This document shows, piece after piece, positions 51,923 to 62,618 of a stretch of 64,000 nt of DNA. The stretch comes from Homarus americanus. Lineage: Eukaryota > Arthropoda > Malacostraca > Decapoda > Nephropidae. The stretch is taken from NCBI RefSeq assembly GCF_018991925.1, contig NW_024720773.1:475367-539366 (forward strand). Direction: 5' to 3'. Numbering within the stretch: the first letter of the stretch is position 1; each line of letters opens with the position of its first letter. Made by a program: the position numbers and the translations under genes. The notes below the pieces were generated by a model. The model saw nothing but the letters and a program-made list of their open reading frames with translations. It made no database searches and was not told where the DNA came from.

Positions 51923-53089
51923 TTAATTTTTCATGACTTCTAGCTTAGCTATCTGGTCTTCTCTCAGTCCAATGAGTGCTGGAGCACTGTAATCTACCAG
52001 CGATCTGATGGCGGCCGTGTAGTAGGCTTTGAGCACGTGTATGTTCGCTCCTGCGGTTGTGCTGGTGAACGACCTCATTATGTTATGTCTGCTCTTCATC
52101 CTGTGCCTGAGATACTCGAGTTGCGGCTTGAAAGTGAGTTTCTGGTCCAACCAGATTCTAAGACACTGGTGGGTGTTGGTCCAGACTACCGGCGTGTTTT
52201 ATTTGGAGAGCATCATGTCTGGTGTGTCTGTGCAGATGGCCATCGCATTCGACTTGGCTGGATTTATCTTGAGTCCAAGTCTGTTGCACTCCGCTTCTAT
52301 AAGTTGGAGTGCGTGTTGCATGTTGACTAGTCTGTTTGCTTCTCTTACTATGAGCTGTAAGTCGTCTGCATAGCAGAGGAGCTTGGCTGTTTGTCTCAAA
52401 GGGAGTCTGACTAGATTTTCCATCAGGACATTGAACAGCATTGGAAAGAGGATGCCTCCTTGTGGGGTTCCGTTTTCGTGGACCCTGTAACTTGACGTTG
52501 CCCCCGGAAAGCGTACTCTTGCTTCTCTCTGTGCAAGGTAGTTCTGGATCCACCCCAGCAACCTTCCTTTGACGCCTTTTTCGGCGAGCGTCGTTATAAT
52601 GGCCAGTGGGTTTGCTAGTTAGAAGGCCTTCTCCAAGTCGAGGAAGACCACCAAAGCTGGTTTATTGTCCACTGTGCTGAGTATCTCGGCAATGTTGTTG
52701 TTTGTGTCGGTGTTCTCGGTGTAAGCAAAAATGTGAGGGTGTGGGCTGCCTACTTTCCACTTGAGTCTGTTGAAAGCCATTTTTTCTCCTGTCTTCGCTA
52801 TGCAGCTGAGGAGGGAGATGGGTCTTGGTTTGTCTGGTTCTCTGGGCTTCGGAATGGGCTGTATATCTGCCTTCTTCCATTCCGGTGGAAATCTCTGTGC
52901 TATCCACGAAGCATTGATGACTTGTAGCAAAGCCTCGTGCCTGGCTTCTCCGCCATGGGAAAGCATGGAGTAGGTTATCCTGTCGGCCCCTGGTGCTGTG
53001 TCCTTGCTTCGTTTTATCGACTTCTGGAGTTCTTGCTGGTTGAAGGGTCTGTCGGTGTTATCTTCACCATTGCTGGCCTCTTCGGTCAT
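51923..53089 (-). pseudogene. LINE-E reverse transcriptase
   Basis: The frame 53089-52619 has fingers and early palm (KDTAPGADRITYSMLSHGGE, WKKADIQPIPKPREPDKPRP, VVFLDLEKAF), then a TAA in place of a Glu-type codon; the same protein continues with LANPLAI and the frame 52561-52199 (GTPQGGILFPMLFNVLMENL, LLCYADDLQLIVREAN). The third part is the frame 52150-51923 (WLDQKLTFKPQLEYLRHRMK type). The stop after EKAF and the stop after MMLSK are the visible breaks. Confidence 0.87.
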
Positions 53090-54093
53090 CTGGAGTCTGG
53101 TCTGTCGCAGACGCCGTTGTGTCTCCTCTGCATGTCTCGGGAGGTTTTTCGTTGCTGCTCGGTTGGAGAACAGTTTTGCAAGTCTCTCGGCTTCCTCTTC
53201 TGGGTTGGGATGGGTTGGTGGAGGTGGTGTTGCCTTCCCAGATGCCCTTCAGATCTGGGCCCACATTTTGCCGAGGGAGGTGTGCTCATTCAGTTCGGAG
53301 CACCGCTTGAGCCAGCTTACGCTTTTGATTTCTTCCTTCTCTTCCCTGGTATCCTTGACTATGTCTTGCAGGAGATGTCTATTTGTGTCCGTGTGATGTC
53401 TTCTGTAGTTTCTTCAGGCCATGTTCACTCTGTGGTTGAGTTCTTTCACCCTAGGACAGTAGTACCAGTAATCCTTGCACTGTCTTGATGTAGGTTTTGT
53501 TTTTTGAAGAGCCTCTTCTGCCGCTTGGTGAAACGCCTTGACCAATTGTTGGTGGAGGGTTGCCTCGTCCACGTGTGCTGCACCAGCCGGCTGTGAATTG
53601 GCGCGCCACAAAGCCAGGTGTTTCCTATAGAGTTCCCAGTCCGCCTTTTGGGTATTATATCTCCATCTCGGCGGGGATGGAGTGGGGAGTTTGTTCACCT
53701 TCAGTGTTGTTAGTGTGGCAAAGCGGTCGCTGGTCAGCGTGGGGTGTAGCTGCCAGGAGGCCGAAGGCTGTAGTGCACTGGAGACGAAGGTTAGATCTAG
53801 CCTTCCTCCCCTAATGTGGGTGGGCTCTCTAATGTGTAGAAGGGCGATCTCGGGTGTGTCTTGAAAGGTGGTGTATAGGTGTAGGCCGTCTTCATTTGTA
53901 GGGCTTACCGAGCTTAGGAAGGGATGAAGTGCATTGATATCCCCTCCTATGAGTGTGCCGTGGTCAGCAGCCGAAGCGAAAAAATTGAGTCACCTCCAGT
54001 GAGCCCCTTGGGTTCTTGTAGATGTTGTGGACAGTTATTTCCCGTTCTTGGAGAGTTACTTTGACGGCCTGTGTCTCAATGTTTTCCTCACAT
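53090..54093 (-). pseudogene. LINE-E endonuclease (C-terminal half) and linker
   Basis: On the minus strand: TQAVKVTLQEREITVHNIYK near 54085-54025, GGDINALHPFLSS (catalytic Asp/Asn), GGRLDLTFVSSAL, then TSDRFATL. The SDH motif, whose His is catalytic, reads SDR here. The linker (frame 53698-53414: PPRWRYNTQKADWELYRKHL) leads to RT. The N-terminal half of the domain is absent, so truncation occurred in it. Confidence 0.78.
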
Positions 54094-54131
54094 GGTCTTG
54101 TTGGTTTGAGAGCGTTGAGTACAATGACCTT
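54094..54131. repeat. 38-bp direct repeat, right copy
   Basis: See 39328-39365. It directly adjoins the LINE-F 3' tail at 54132. Confidence 0.75.
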
Positions 54132-54489
54132 CTTGACTTGACTTGACGTCTGTAGATAAGGTAGAGGGCTATTGCTTGTAATGCTGAGTGGGAGGACAGG
54201 GATTAGGATTATAAGTTCTTTGGTGGCAATTTGGGGGAGAGGGGGGGGGGGATTGGTTTAGGATCAAGGAAAAAGAGGGAGGAAATTTGAAGGAAAGTAA
54301 GAGATTGACAGTATCCGGGCTCAACCAGATATGCTGAGGTTCTAATATTTATATTTGAACTTACATCTTGCGTGATTAGGTTTTTGCTCTCAAGCCTTTT
54401 TTCATTTAGTTAAGTTTTTGTTTTGCAGTAGCCAGACATAATGATATAATATGCATTGAATACATTTACAGGGCTGTACAGTACATAAA

Positions 54490-55336
54490 TCAGGAGTTGT
54501 TTATTATTTTAACAATAGATGGGATGGTGCTGTTCTTATATCTATCGGTGCGGGCTCTTATGGGCTGAATTTTGTTGTAGTGGCGGACTGCGCGAGTTGG
54601 GTGGGGGGCTGCAGGTGGCAGGAGGTGGCGATGGCGAGGGTGGTGCAGTAGTCCACGGCCAAACCTTTCCAGTGCTTGGTGGTGGAGGTCACTGAGGGAT
54701 GGTATTTCCAGGGTGGATAGAGCGTTGGTGTAGCCGGAGTATTCTGCGCCGAGCATGATTCTGCAGGGCCTTTTCTGTACCTTCTCTAGCTGGCGTTGTT
54801 GGGTGGAGTTGAGAGAAGACGACCAAGCTGGTGATGCATACTTTAGTTTGGGGAGATTAAAGGCGTTGTAGATGGTCCTCAGCTCTGGCGTGGGTGTCCC
54901 AAGTGACCTAAGTCTTCGTAGCATGTAGAGACGGTATGAGGCTGCCTTGACTGTGTTATTTACATGGACCTTCCAGTCAAGTTTGTTGTCTATAGTTACA
55001 CCCAGGAGTTTGGCAGACTGCACCAGCTGGAGAGGATGGGCACCCACTGTGACTGCTGGGGCTTGCACTGAAATGGTGGCGGTATTGATGTGCATGACTA
55101 CGGTTTTGGTGTGGTTGATGGTGACCTTGTTCTCTGTAGTCCATGGCTGTAGCCTGTCCAGGGTGCCTTGGAGCGATGAGTAGTCTGGTGTGGTGTTGTC
55201 CACTGAAACCCCCACAGTGCAGTCATCCACGTACTTCCACCTGTGAGGAGTGTCCGATAGAGCATCGTTGATCAGGATGAGGAAGCACAGTGGTCCCACC
55301 TTGGTCCCTTGGGGAACACCGCAGGTGAGATGTTGG
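54490..55336 (-). pseudogene. LINE-F reverse transcriptase, C-terminal part
   Basis: The frame 55395-54490 without the first 19 codons, which are insertion sequence. LTCGVPQGTKVGPLCFLILI, the active site RWKYVDDCTVGVSVDN, TENKVTINHTKTVVMHINTA and thumb/C-part motifs (LPKLKYASPAWSSSLNSTQQ, QRQLEKVQKRPCRIMLGAEY). It ends normally near KIINNS at 54490. No frame breaks within this part. Confidence 0.88.
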
Positions 55337-55341
55337 TATAA

Positions 55342-56517
55342 GGACCTGTGTGTGCCTCTTAGAACAATTTTCTTTACTCTAATACTTACAACCATTGGTA
55401 GCGTGACGAGAGGAGGCTCGTGGGTATATGTAATGATAGTATCAAGTAATAGGGAAGAAATAACGGTAAATACTGTAGGTAAATAATAGACACAATATAC
55501 AAATACAAAATTTATTTAAACATTAATATGGAGGTAGGAGAAAGAATTTATGTACCAAAAGACGAAACCTGGTACTATGCCCTCAGGCTCAACACTCACA
55601 CTACTACTGGGTGGACATACTCAATAACACTCACACCACTACCGGGTGGACATACTCAAAAACACAAACTCTTACAGTAACTTAGCACCATTAAGACCAG
55701 AAGCAACTGCCACTACAACACTCAGTCGTCAGGAGTGATACTCAAGCACCCGCCATGGGTCCTGCCACCATGGGGTACTTTCCAACGAACTCTGAAGATT
55801 CCAGTGGAATAACCCCACCACACAAATAGCCCTACTGAGTTAGACACTCATCCACCAATGATGGGGGCTGGTAGTGGTGTGTGGCTTGGTGATCCGGGGT
55901 CACCTCGCGGGCCGAGCGTTAGGGCCAGACGAGCCAGGTATGGGGGCCATAGGTAGTCTGAAGTGTCTGACGGTCGGGTCTCACGAAGGTAACTGATCCT
56001 ACTGGACCTCGGACATCTCCCCAGACATAGTGGATACAACATCCACGCTACAGACACGGCCTAGGCTGCGTTAGGGACCTGTATAGGTGAAGGGGCAAGC
56101 ACTTACTAACGGTTGAAATGCCCGCGGCACCCTCACTCAAAATAGGTCAGGGAGTCCACCTACTTCTATTTCGATGAATTAATTTACTGTACACTCTGAC
56201 GTTGAAACTGAGACTATGGACTCAGTTTCATTCCCTACTATTATCATCACTAAGAATGCTCTGGCTGAGCTATCAAAAGCAAAATCTAATTGATTACAAA
56301 GGGTTGGATGGCAACAGGTCCCAATATACAGCGTCTTGCTACGAAATCCGCGGATTATATTCAAAGTTCCCTTTAGACAAAGACGGCCTATTGATGACGT
56401 CATCAAGGAAACGGAGAAAACGGGGGACGTTTCCACTGGGGGACTCAGAAGGTTTTGTGGACGTTTGAGCGTAATATGAATCCTTAAGGTTTTCAAGTTA
56501 GCCGTCATCACGATCAT
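55342..56517. mobile_element. 1176-bp insertion of unknown type in LINE-F
   Basis: Flanked by tataa on both sides (55337-55341 and 56518-56522), a likely target copy. It contains no significant ORF. It has a doubled segment (cactactactgggtggacat, then cacaccactaccgggtggac at about 55597-55658). No inverted ends were found. A non-autonomous element of some kind. Confidence 0.55.
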
Positions 56518-57640
56518 TATAATGGAATGTAGAGACCAAGCCCTGATACCTCACTGCTTGGCGACGTCCACTCAAGAAATCAGTGAGCCATGAGACCAGG
56601 TTGGTGGGCAGCCCTAGTCCAATAGCCTTGTTGATAACAGTGCAGGGATCAACAAGGTCAAAAGCCTTCCTGAAGTCCACAAGGGCAACGGCCAGTGATG
56701 TCTTTCGTTTCTGCAAGTTTTTGTGCAGAAAATCCAGAAAGCTCACCAAGCAGTGTGATGTAGAGGAGGTCCTCATATTGCCAAATTGCTGTGAATCAAT
56801 TGACTGATAGATACTGGCAAATGCCCACTCAAAAACAAAGTCCTCACAAAGTAGACTGGGTATGGGGGTAATGGCAACTGGCCTGAGGTCGTTAGGGGAC
56901 TGTGGGGTAGTGACCTTGGGGATGGGAGTGACAAATGCGGTTTTCCATTCATTAGGGCATTTGCTTTGTCTGAGGGATGCATTAATAATAGAACAGAGAG
57001 GGGTGGCTAGTTCGACTGCAAACTCCTTGTATATTTTGATTGGGAGGTCAATTGGGGTCGTGGAGCGTTTGGATTTAAATTTCAGGAGTTTGTTGGCGAT
57101 TTCATATGGTTGGACACTGGGAGGGGGGGAGGGGGAAGGTAAATAAGCTGGGAGGAGAGTGAGGTCAAGACTGGGTAGGGTAGGACATATGGTAGCAAAA
57201 TGGTTATTAATTATCTCAGCTGCCTCCTCACTAGGTAAATGTGAGATGAAAGGAAGTGTGGGAGACTGACGGTTGAGACCACAGAGATCTTTTACCTTGG
57301 AGTACCACTGACCGATGCCGACTTCCTTGAGGCCGTGCACTTTCCTGGGATAATAAGTCTTCTTGGCAGACTTGATTTCCGTGATGACCTGGTTATGTAG
57401 ACTTTTGTACAGGCGGTTGTTGGTGTAGTATGCCTTGTTGCACTGCTCAATAAGTCTTTTTATGCGGGGCGTAATCCACGGGACATCATCGGGGTGGATC
57501 CTCAGTGTTTTGACTGGAAAGAAGTGGTGGTAGGCTTTGGTGATAGTTTCCAGGTAATTATCCCATTTGTTCTGCACATCGTCTACCGTGATCACTTCAG
57601 TCCAGGGATACCGGGTTATCCATTGTCCAAAACGCCGCAT
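56518..57640 (-). pseudogene. LINE-F reverse transcriptase, N-terminal part
   Basis: The frame 57640-56498 with RRFGQWITRYPWTEVITVDD, then AYHHFFPVKTLRIHPDDVPW, KSKRSTTPIDLPIKIYKEFA (fingers), KCPNEWKTAFVTPIPKV, VALVDFRKAFDLVDPCTVIN (motif A) and WLTDFLSGRRQAVRYQGLVS. Translation reaches YND at the boundary of the insertion; the last residues (RDDG) come from the insertion. The codons before the Met at 57640 fit the family too. Confidence 0.88.
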
Positions 57641-57645
57641 AGCAG

Positions 57646-58601
57646 AGTCAGGAGTTCGTCGGCATATGATCCTGGGGCTATGATGTTATGAAGGTGAGCA
57701 TGTAGCATGCTCACCATTACCTTGTAATGATCAGTGTCACTTAATTTGATTATGGTGTCTGTAGTTGGCTTTGTTGCCTCTTTCACGGCCCTCTTTGCTA
57801 TTTCAGCATATGTGCTTTGGTCTCTCATCCTTTCTCGTTGGTCTTCCTGCTCCTGCTTGTATTTGATGAGGGTCTTTTTGATGGGGCAGGACATGGCCAT
57901 TTTTGGGGTGGGTTTGGTACACATTGCACTGTTGCACTGTTGTTGCACTGCGTGTAAACATGTCCTTCCTCTGCACAGTTGGAGCAGAATTTCTTTTCCT
58001 TTTCAGGGCAGTCCCTTGTGGTATGCTCTTCATATTTATAGCATGTGAAACATATCAGGAGACTGGTGTATTTTTCCCTTTTTATTTGATGAGGGGATAT
58101 CGACATGTTGCATGCTAAGAAGCCGCACTGGAGGACCTTGTCTACCATAGCCGTTTCTTCGAAACAAATCTTCATTACGTGCGTGTAGTCTTTTATCTTG
58201 ATTATTTCTGCTACTTTAAGTCCTTCGATGTTATTTTCAATGTCTGCCTTCAGAGAGTCTGCCGTTTGCCCTCCTACTTGAGAATCTAGTTTCCTTACGA
58301 AAGCAGATCTCCTGGCTCTTAGCTCGGGAGGCATGACCACAATTAATCCATTTTTGGCAAGGATTTGTTTCGCCTTAGTGGACAGTAGTTTGTCTGCATC
58401 ATTTTCATTTTGGCAAATGACTTCGAACCCTTTGTTCAGGTTGAATACCCTATACCCTGCAGGATCAGGTTGAGAAGTGTGAAGTGAGCGGCGCTGCTGA
58501 TTGGCTGAGGTGAAGGCGGTAACGGGCCAATCACCGTGCAGTCCGAAAGTGAGGCCCGGTCTGTGAAACTCGCTGCTGATTGGCTGGTAACCGGACGGCA
58601 A
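57646..58601 (-). pseudogene. LINE ORF1-type zinc-knuckle protein joined to LINE-F
   Basis: The frame 58601-57825 (about residue 45 on: AGYRVFNLNKGFEVICQNEN, LAKNGLIVVMPPELRARRSA) is an ORF1 protein of Jockey/CR1 type. It has RNA-binding-like N-region and knuckles CFTCYKYEEHTTRDC and CSNCAEEGHVYTQC. A frameshift leads to 57948-57616 (KRAVKEATKPTTDTIIKLSD). It ends next to the LINE-F RT part without the endonuclease in between. So this is either an internal deletion or a chimera of two LINEs. The leader above it has three attggc/ccaat boxes (58498-58584). Confidence 0.7.
58490..58590. promoter_or_regulatory. Cluster of CCAAT boxes before the ORF1
   Basis: ctgattggctgaggtg (58497), gggccaatcaccg (58525) and ctgattggctggtaa (58574) within about 90 bp. 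They overlap the first codons of the called ORF1 frame, so they could be an internal LINE promoter; this is inferred from motif only. Confidence 0.4.
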
Positions 58602-58634
58602 GTGATCAACCAGCAGTTGTAGGGTAGAGTATCC

Positions 58635-58735
58635 ACTACAAGTCTGCCGCTCAACAAAATACTTGTATTGTCAATATGTATTTGTGTGCTAAATATGATA
58701 CTTGAAAAGAAAAATGCACAAACATGACCCTCTGG
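58635..58735 (-). repeat. Dispersed repeat, second copy
   Basis: Inverted relative of 27905-28003, with caaaata-cttgtatt-tcaatat and atgatacttg blocks. Confidence 0.55.
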
Positions 58736-58743
58736 AACATAAA

Positions 58744-60004
58744 GGCCCGAATTCAAAATGGTGATTTGAGCCTACGATTTAAACTCGGCTCAGACCTACG
58801 TATCTAAATTACTCGATCCGAGATTTCCTGCAGTGGATTACCCATATTCGGAACATCGACTTGAACCCCTGATTGGGTAATCTGTTGCATTATCTTCAAT
58901 TACAAGCAAGGATTCGAACACAGAAATTCCAGCCAATCACATTTCAGTTACACCATTACGACAGCCAATCACCATCGAGAGTAATGTTTACAAGATAATG
59001 GCTGCAGGTATGACTCGACGAAGTTTTACCGAGGAGAAGAAATCTCTCCTTGCACATCGAGTTACTTTTATTACTATAATTACAATCAAATTATAATGAT
59101 TTATGGTACTGTGTTACAACGTGGCTGTGTTGTTATATGATAACAATGAAATTCATAGAGGAAGAACAATTACATACAAATTGTAGATAATGTTAATATT
59201 CAAAGTCAAAGCAAGATGAATCAATACAAAGTGTAGTAACCTTGCTAGGCTCATTTAGGTTAGGTTTTTTTCTGTTCTTTTTACCCCACATTTCCCCTGA
59301 TTATTAATGTTAAGAAAATACTTTCTTTTAATAATACATTAAAATCAAAATACACTCAGCATTGATTCAATTATATTGAAAATACATCAAAATAGTTTTC
59401 CTAAAGAAAAACACTCAAAATAAAGAAGCATCAGTGTTTTTTACATTTACCCACTTGATCTTCATGGACCCTAGACACGAAAGTGTTGTAACACATTACC
59501 ATAACTCATTCAGTAACCAAAACCAAAATCTTTCTTTCCCGGAAAATATTCGTTATGAAGAATCTCAAAGCAATCATCAGCTGATGAATGGGAGGTAGAG
59601 GTGAACCATAGCCAAGAGGTCTGTTAAGTAGATGCTCCATATCACGGAAAATATCAAGGAAGTCTCCCTTGCTGAACCTATGTCGTTGTTTAGATTGCGT
59701 GTCATCATAAGAATTTATAGGATGCTGCCTATCTACCATCAGTCATCTCTACAAAGTTTCCAATTTGCTGATATTGCCAAAAACTGCGCTGTATCAAAAT
59801 TCATGTTGACTTGCTTGAAGGATCGACCGCTAAACCTGCTTCCAGGCTGGACTAACGTGAGGATCGATAATTCCAATCTCAAACCCGGTTTGAATCTTTG
59901 TGTTGGCTCAAGCCAGCGTTCTGAATACCAAAAATCTTCAATCTTCGCTCGATACTTGGTATAAATCTTCATACGGTTTCAAATCATTGTTCTGAATTCG
60001 GGCC
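58744..60004 (-). mobile_element. Harbinger-2, internally deleted PIF/Harbinger transposon
   Basis: ggcccgaattcaaaatggtg and the reverse of attgttctgaattcgggcc at the ends. taa follows on the right (60005-60007) and aaa precedes on the left (58741-58743), so the target copy may have one change. The size is 1261 bp, homologous throughout to Harbinger-1 without its Gypsy insert. It is in inverse orientation. Confidence 0.85.
59506..59739 (-). pseudogene. Harbinger-2 transposase, N-terminal fragment
   Basis: YDDTQSKQRHRFSKGDFLDI, MEHLLNRPLGYGSPLPPIHQ, LMIALRFFITNIFR: the same fragment as in Harbinger-1, ending shortly after the LRFF motif. The catalytic region is absent in both copies. Confidence 0.8.
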
Positions 60005-60007
60005 TAA

Positions 60008-61080
60008 GCTAGTGGAATATACTTTCGTTCAAGCAGGTAACATGACTAGTCCAACAAAGTTGTTCATGTATAATGGTAGCCTCGATGCTCCTACAGTTGG
60101 TGTGAGCGAGAATACTGACCCATGTATCGCTGCCATACAACGAGGTGGGGAGGACCACTACTTGATATACGAGAAACTTTGTAGATGACTTCAGCTCCCG
60201 ACAACAGAAGAAACGGGTTGGAGTATGCCAAAGGCTTAAGATGCACATCTGATCGGATGATGAATCTCTTCATTGATGTCCACGGTGGTGGACATCTGGG
60301 AGCCATGGTACTGAATTGTAACATTAGAGAGGGTAGTACCGTTAACCTGGATGGATGGTGGAGGTGTGGTTGATCCAGCGGCAGGTTGAACGAGAATCTG
60401 AGTCTTACGTGCAATCACCTCAAGGCCGAAGTGTACATACGCGTTTGCGTAGGTGTTTAGGATCTCCTGTAGGTCGCTCTCAGTGTAAGCAACGAGGGTG
60501 GGTCATCTGCATACTGAAGTTCAGTGATGGAAGCTGCCGACACCATTGTTCCTGCCTGGAGTCGACTATGTGGAAAAGTCCCTTCAGCTGGTACTGCATG
60601 TCCACCCTGCCGGCGAAACTGGCAGCCAAGAAAATGGAGAAGAGAGTTGGTGCCATTGCAGAGCCTTGTTTTATTGCCGTTTGGATGGGGAAGAACTTAG
60701 ATTGGGTGCCATTGTGCAGGACACTGCCATTCAAGCTTTCGCTGAGTTGCCTCACAATGGCCATGTAAATGTAATGACTCTGTTCTCTGCACTTTTCCTG
60801 TATCTGGGAGGAAGCTTTCTGCCTCAGGAAGAAGTCTGTTGAGGAGGACTGGGGCTATAATCTCGCTAGCTATGGACAGCAGCTAGTTCCCACGGAAGTT
60901 GCAACAATCTGACCAGTCTCCCCTTTTCTGATGAATATATACGATGGAGACGTCCTTAAGAGCTTGGGGGATTTCCAATTTCTTCCATATATTCTCCAGG
61001 GGAAAGTGAAGACGGCTGGTAAACAGAGGTCCTCCTGCTTTAAGCACCTCGGGTGGGATTCCATCAGGCAGTACTACCTC
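60008..61080 (-). pseudogene. LINE-A fragment, RT and C-terminal region
   Basis: Closely related to 11030-12330. On the minus strand, 61140-60883 (DGIPPEVLKAGGPLFTSRLH, SIVYIHQKRGDWSDCCNFRG), then after a deletion 60764-60480 (LSESLNGSVLHNGTQSKFFP, IKQGSAMAPTLFSIFLAASF) and 60418-60236 (thumb). The region between motif NFRG and the GVKQG motif is mostly missing, so it is a deleted copy. It starts directly beside Harbinger-2. Confidence 0.82.
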
Positions 61081-62380
61081 TTCCAAGGATAAAAGAATGC
61101 ACGGGGGCCCATATGCAAGATCAGCCGTGGTGTACACCATGCCGTGGTATCCCGGCAGTCATAATACAATGTCGTTTGTTGTTACTACGTCATCGTAGTG
61201 TAGTCAGTGTACCAACTGCCGGAAGACTTGGGGGTTGGTATGCTTGCACCCTGAAAACGTTATCAGTGGCACGAAACGTTTGCTCTTGCTACACGATTTA
61301 CGAGCATAAAAACTTGAATCCCAAGCTAAGGTGCACCTCATTTTCCTATTTTCTTGGATTATAAGCCAATTCTGGGAATAAAATACGATTATTTACAGTC
61401 AATATAGGTAAATAAAGCCTGTGACAACCATAAAAATGTAGGAATTGAGTGTAATATCTGCCCCTTTCTTCTTTATCCTTATGAAATCTAACAATAAAGT
61501 TATAAGTTTTTCATGAACTTGGGGTTGGGTGAGTGTAATAAAGAGAACTATGGCCTGTTCTGTGGATGAAGTCAGTAGAATATACCGAAGTACAGTATTA
61601 GGTATTATAATTTTGTTATGACAGTGATGAACTCACTGTACAGATGAATTGGGATAAAATCTTGAAAAAATATCACCATAACTGTTAGTTTTCTATCAAA
61701 CAGGAAATTATCTTTATACCAAAATTTTTACTTTCATATTATATAAGGCCAGTTATCTACAAGATATGAAAACTTGAGATAATGTTTCCTCCTTTTCTCC
61801 ACCTGATTATAGTAATGCAATAAATACCCTTTCAAAAAACAAGACTTGAACACTTTCCCAATGTCAGAAGTAAAAATGTATACAATATGTTAAGACATGG
61901 ACTAAACCAGAAGTCGCAGAAAAGTCTCTGCTGTTTAAAGTCTTTTATTTGGAAAAATATTAGGCCCTACATGTAAATACTGTATATGGATCCTCACCAG
62001 AGAGCCTTCATATAGTTAGTGTGCGGACATTTGTTTACAAGGCATATACTCAACTATTATGGAAATGAAGACATGTTAGGTTAGATTAGGTTCATCTTGT
62101 GAGCAAATGTCATGGAACCCATATACAGTAGGTAAAGTCATGAAATTCTACCATCTAATCAGAGACTAATGATGTTAAACATAGAACAAGATGATAATTA
62201 ACTGGTTTAAAAATATCCTCAATACAGTCTGCAATGTTATTTGCAAATCATTCCTGCATTTTTTAATGTTTAATATAAACTGTAATAATTAGGATAAGAA
62301 TACAATGATAATGCTTATTTCAGAATATAGCCTTTATTAAAAGCAGGATATGGTATAATATATGGATGATCAAGAGTAAA
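61081..62380. other. AT-rich sequence without recognised feature
   Basis: No ORF above 103 codons, no family motif and no evident terminal repeats. It may be unique non-coding DNA or an old repeat beyond recognition. Confidence 0.5.
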
Positions 62381-62387
62381 GTACAGC

Positions 62388-62461
62388 TAGACCCCGACTT
62401 ACGACGGGGTTAGGGACCCAAATCCAGGTCGTAAGTCCGACATGGTCGTAAGTCCGACATA
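62388..62461. repeat. gtcgtaagtcc direct repeats (dispersed-repeat-like end)
   Basis: accccgacttacgacggggt, then two direct copies of ggtcgtaagtccgacat. The first part is a reverse complement of the same motif (acttacgac/gtcgtaagt), so the block can fold. It looks like the end of a common repeat whose body lies in the gap. Confidence 0.45.
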
Positions 62462-62518
62462 GATAAAAAGAAATAAAAAAAAACATTAAAAAAAAAAAAT
62501 TCAAAATTTTTTTTAAAA

Positions 62519-62618
62519 NNNNNNNNNNNNNNNNNNNNNNNNNNNNNNNNNNNNNNNNNNNNNNNNNNNNNNNNNNNNNNNNNNNNNNNNNNNNNNNNNN
62601 NNNNNNNNNNNNNNNNNN
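62519..62618. other. Assembly gap (100 N)
   Basis: Exactly 100 N, the usual placeholder of unknown length. The sequence on both sides is A-rich (left) and minisatellite (right). Confidence 1.

Larger units (their letters stand above)
39366..54093 (-). mobile_element. LINE-E, RNase H-bearing APE LINE, interrupted by an env-bearing LTR element
   Basis: Two parts: 39366-40169 (3' region and RNase H end) and 51276-54093 (endonuclease, RT, RNase H start). The right half gives HWI and the left half continues PSHVG, so the LTR insertion lies in RNase H, though some 45 residues normally between these motifs are missing. The order of domains on the minus strand (endonuclease, RT, RNase H) is that of the I/R1/Ingi-type group. 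The 3' end carries a (CAA)n run on the coding strand (tgttgttgttg at about 39377-39388) and two stem-loops. The element is 5'-truncated inside the endonuclease. Confidence 0.8.
54132..57645 (-). mobile_element. LINE-F, CR1-like LINE, 5'-truncated
   Basis: Minus-strand reverse transcriptase pieces at 57640-56518 and 55336-54490, a 3' region to 54148, and a 3' tail of three cttga repeats (54132-54147; tcaag on the coding strand). A 1176-bp foreign piece (55342-56517) lies in the RT. The RT type (GTKVGP after GVPQ, and WKYVDDC) fits the CR1/L2 group. It has no endonuclease. Confidence 0.82.
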
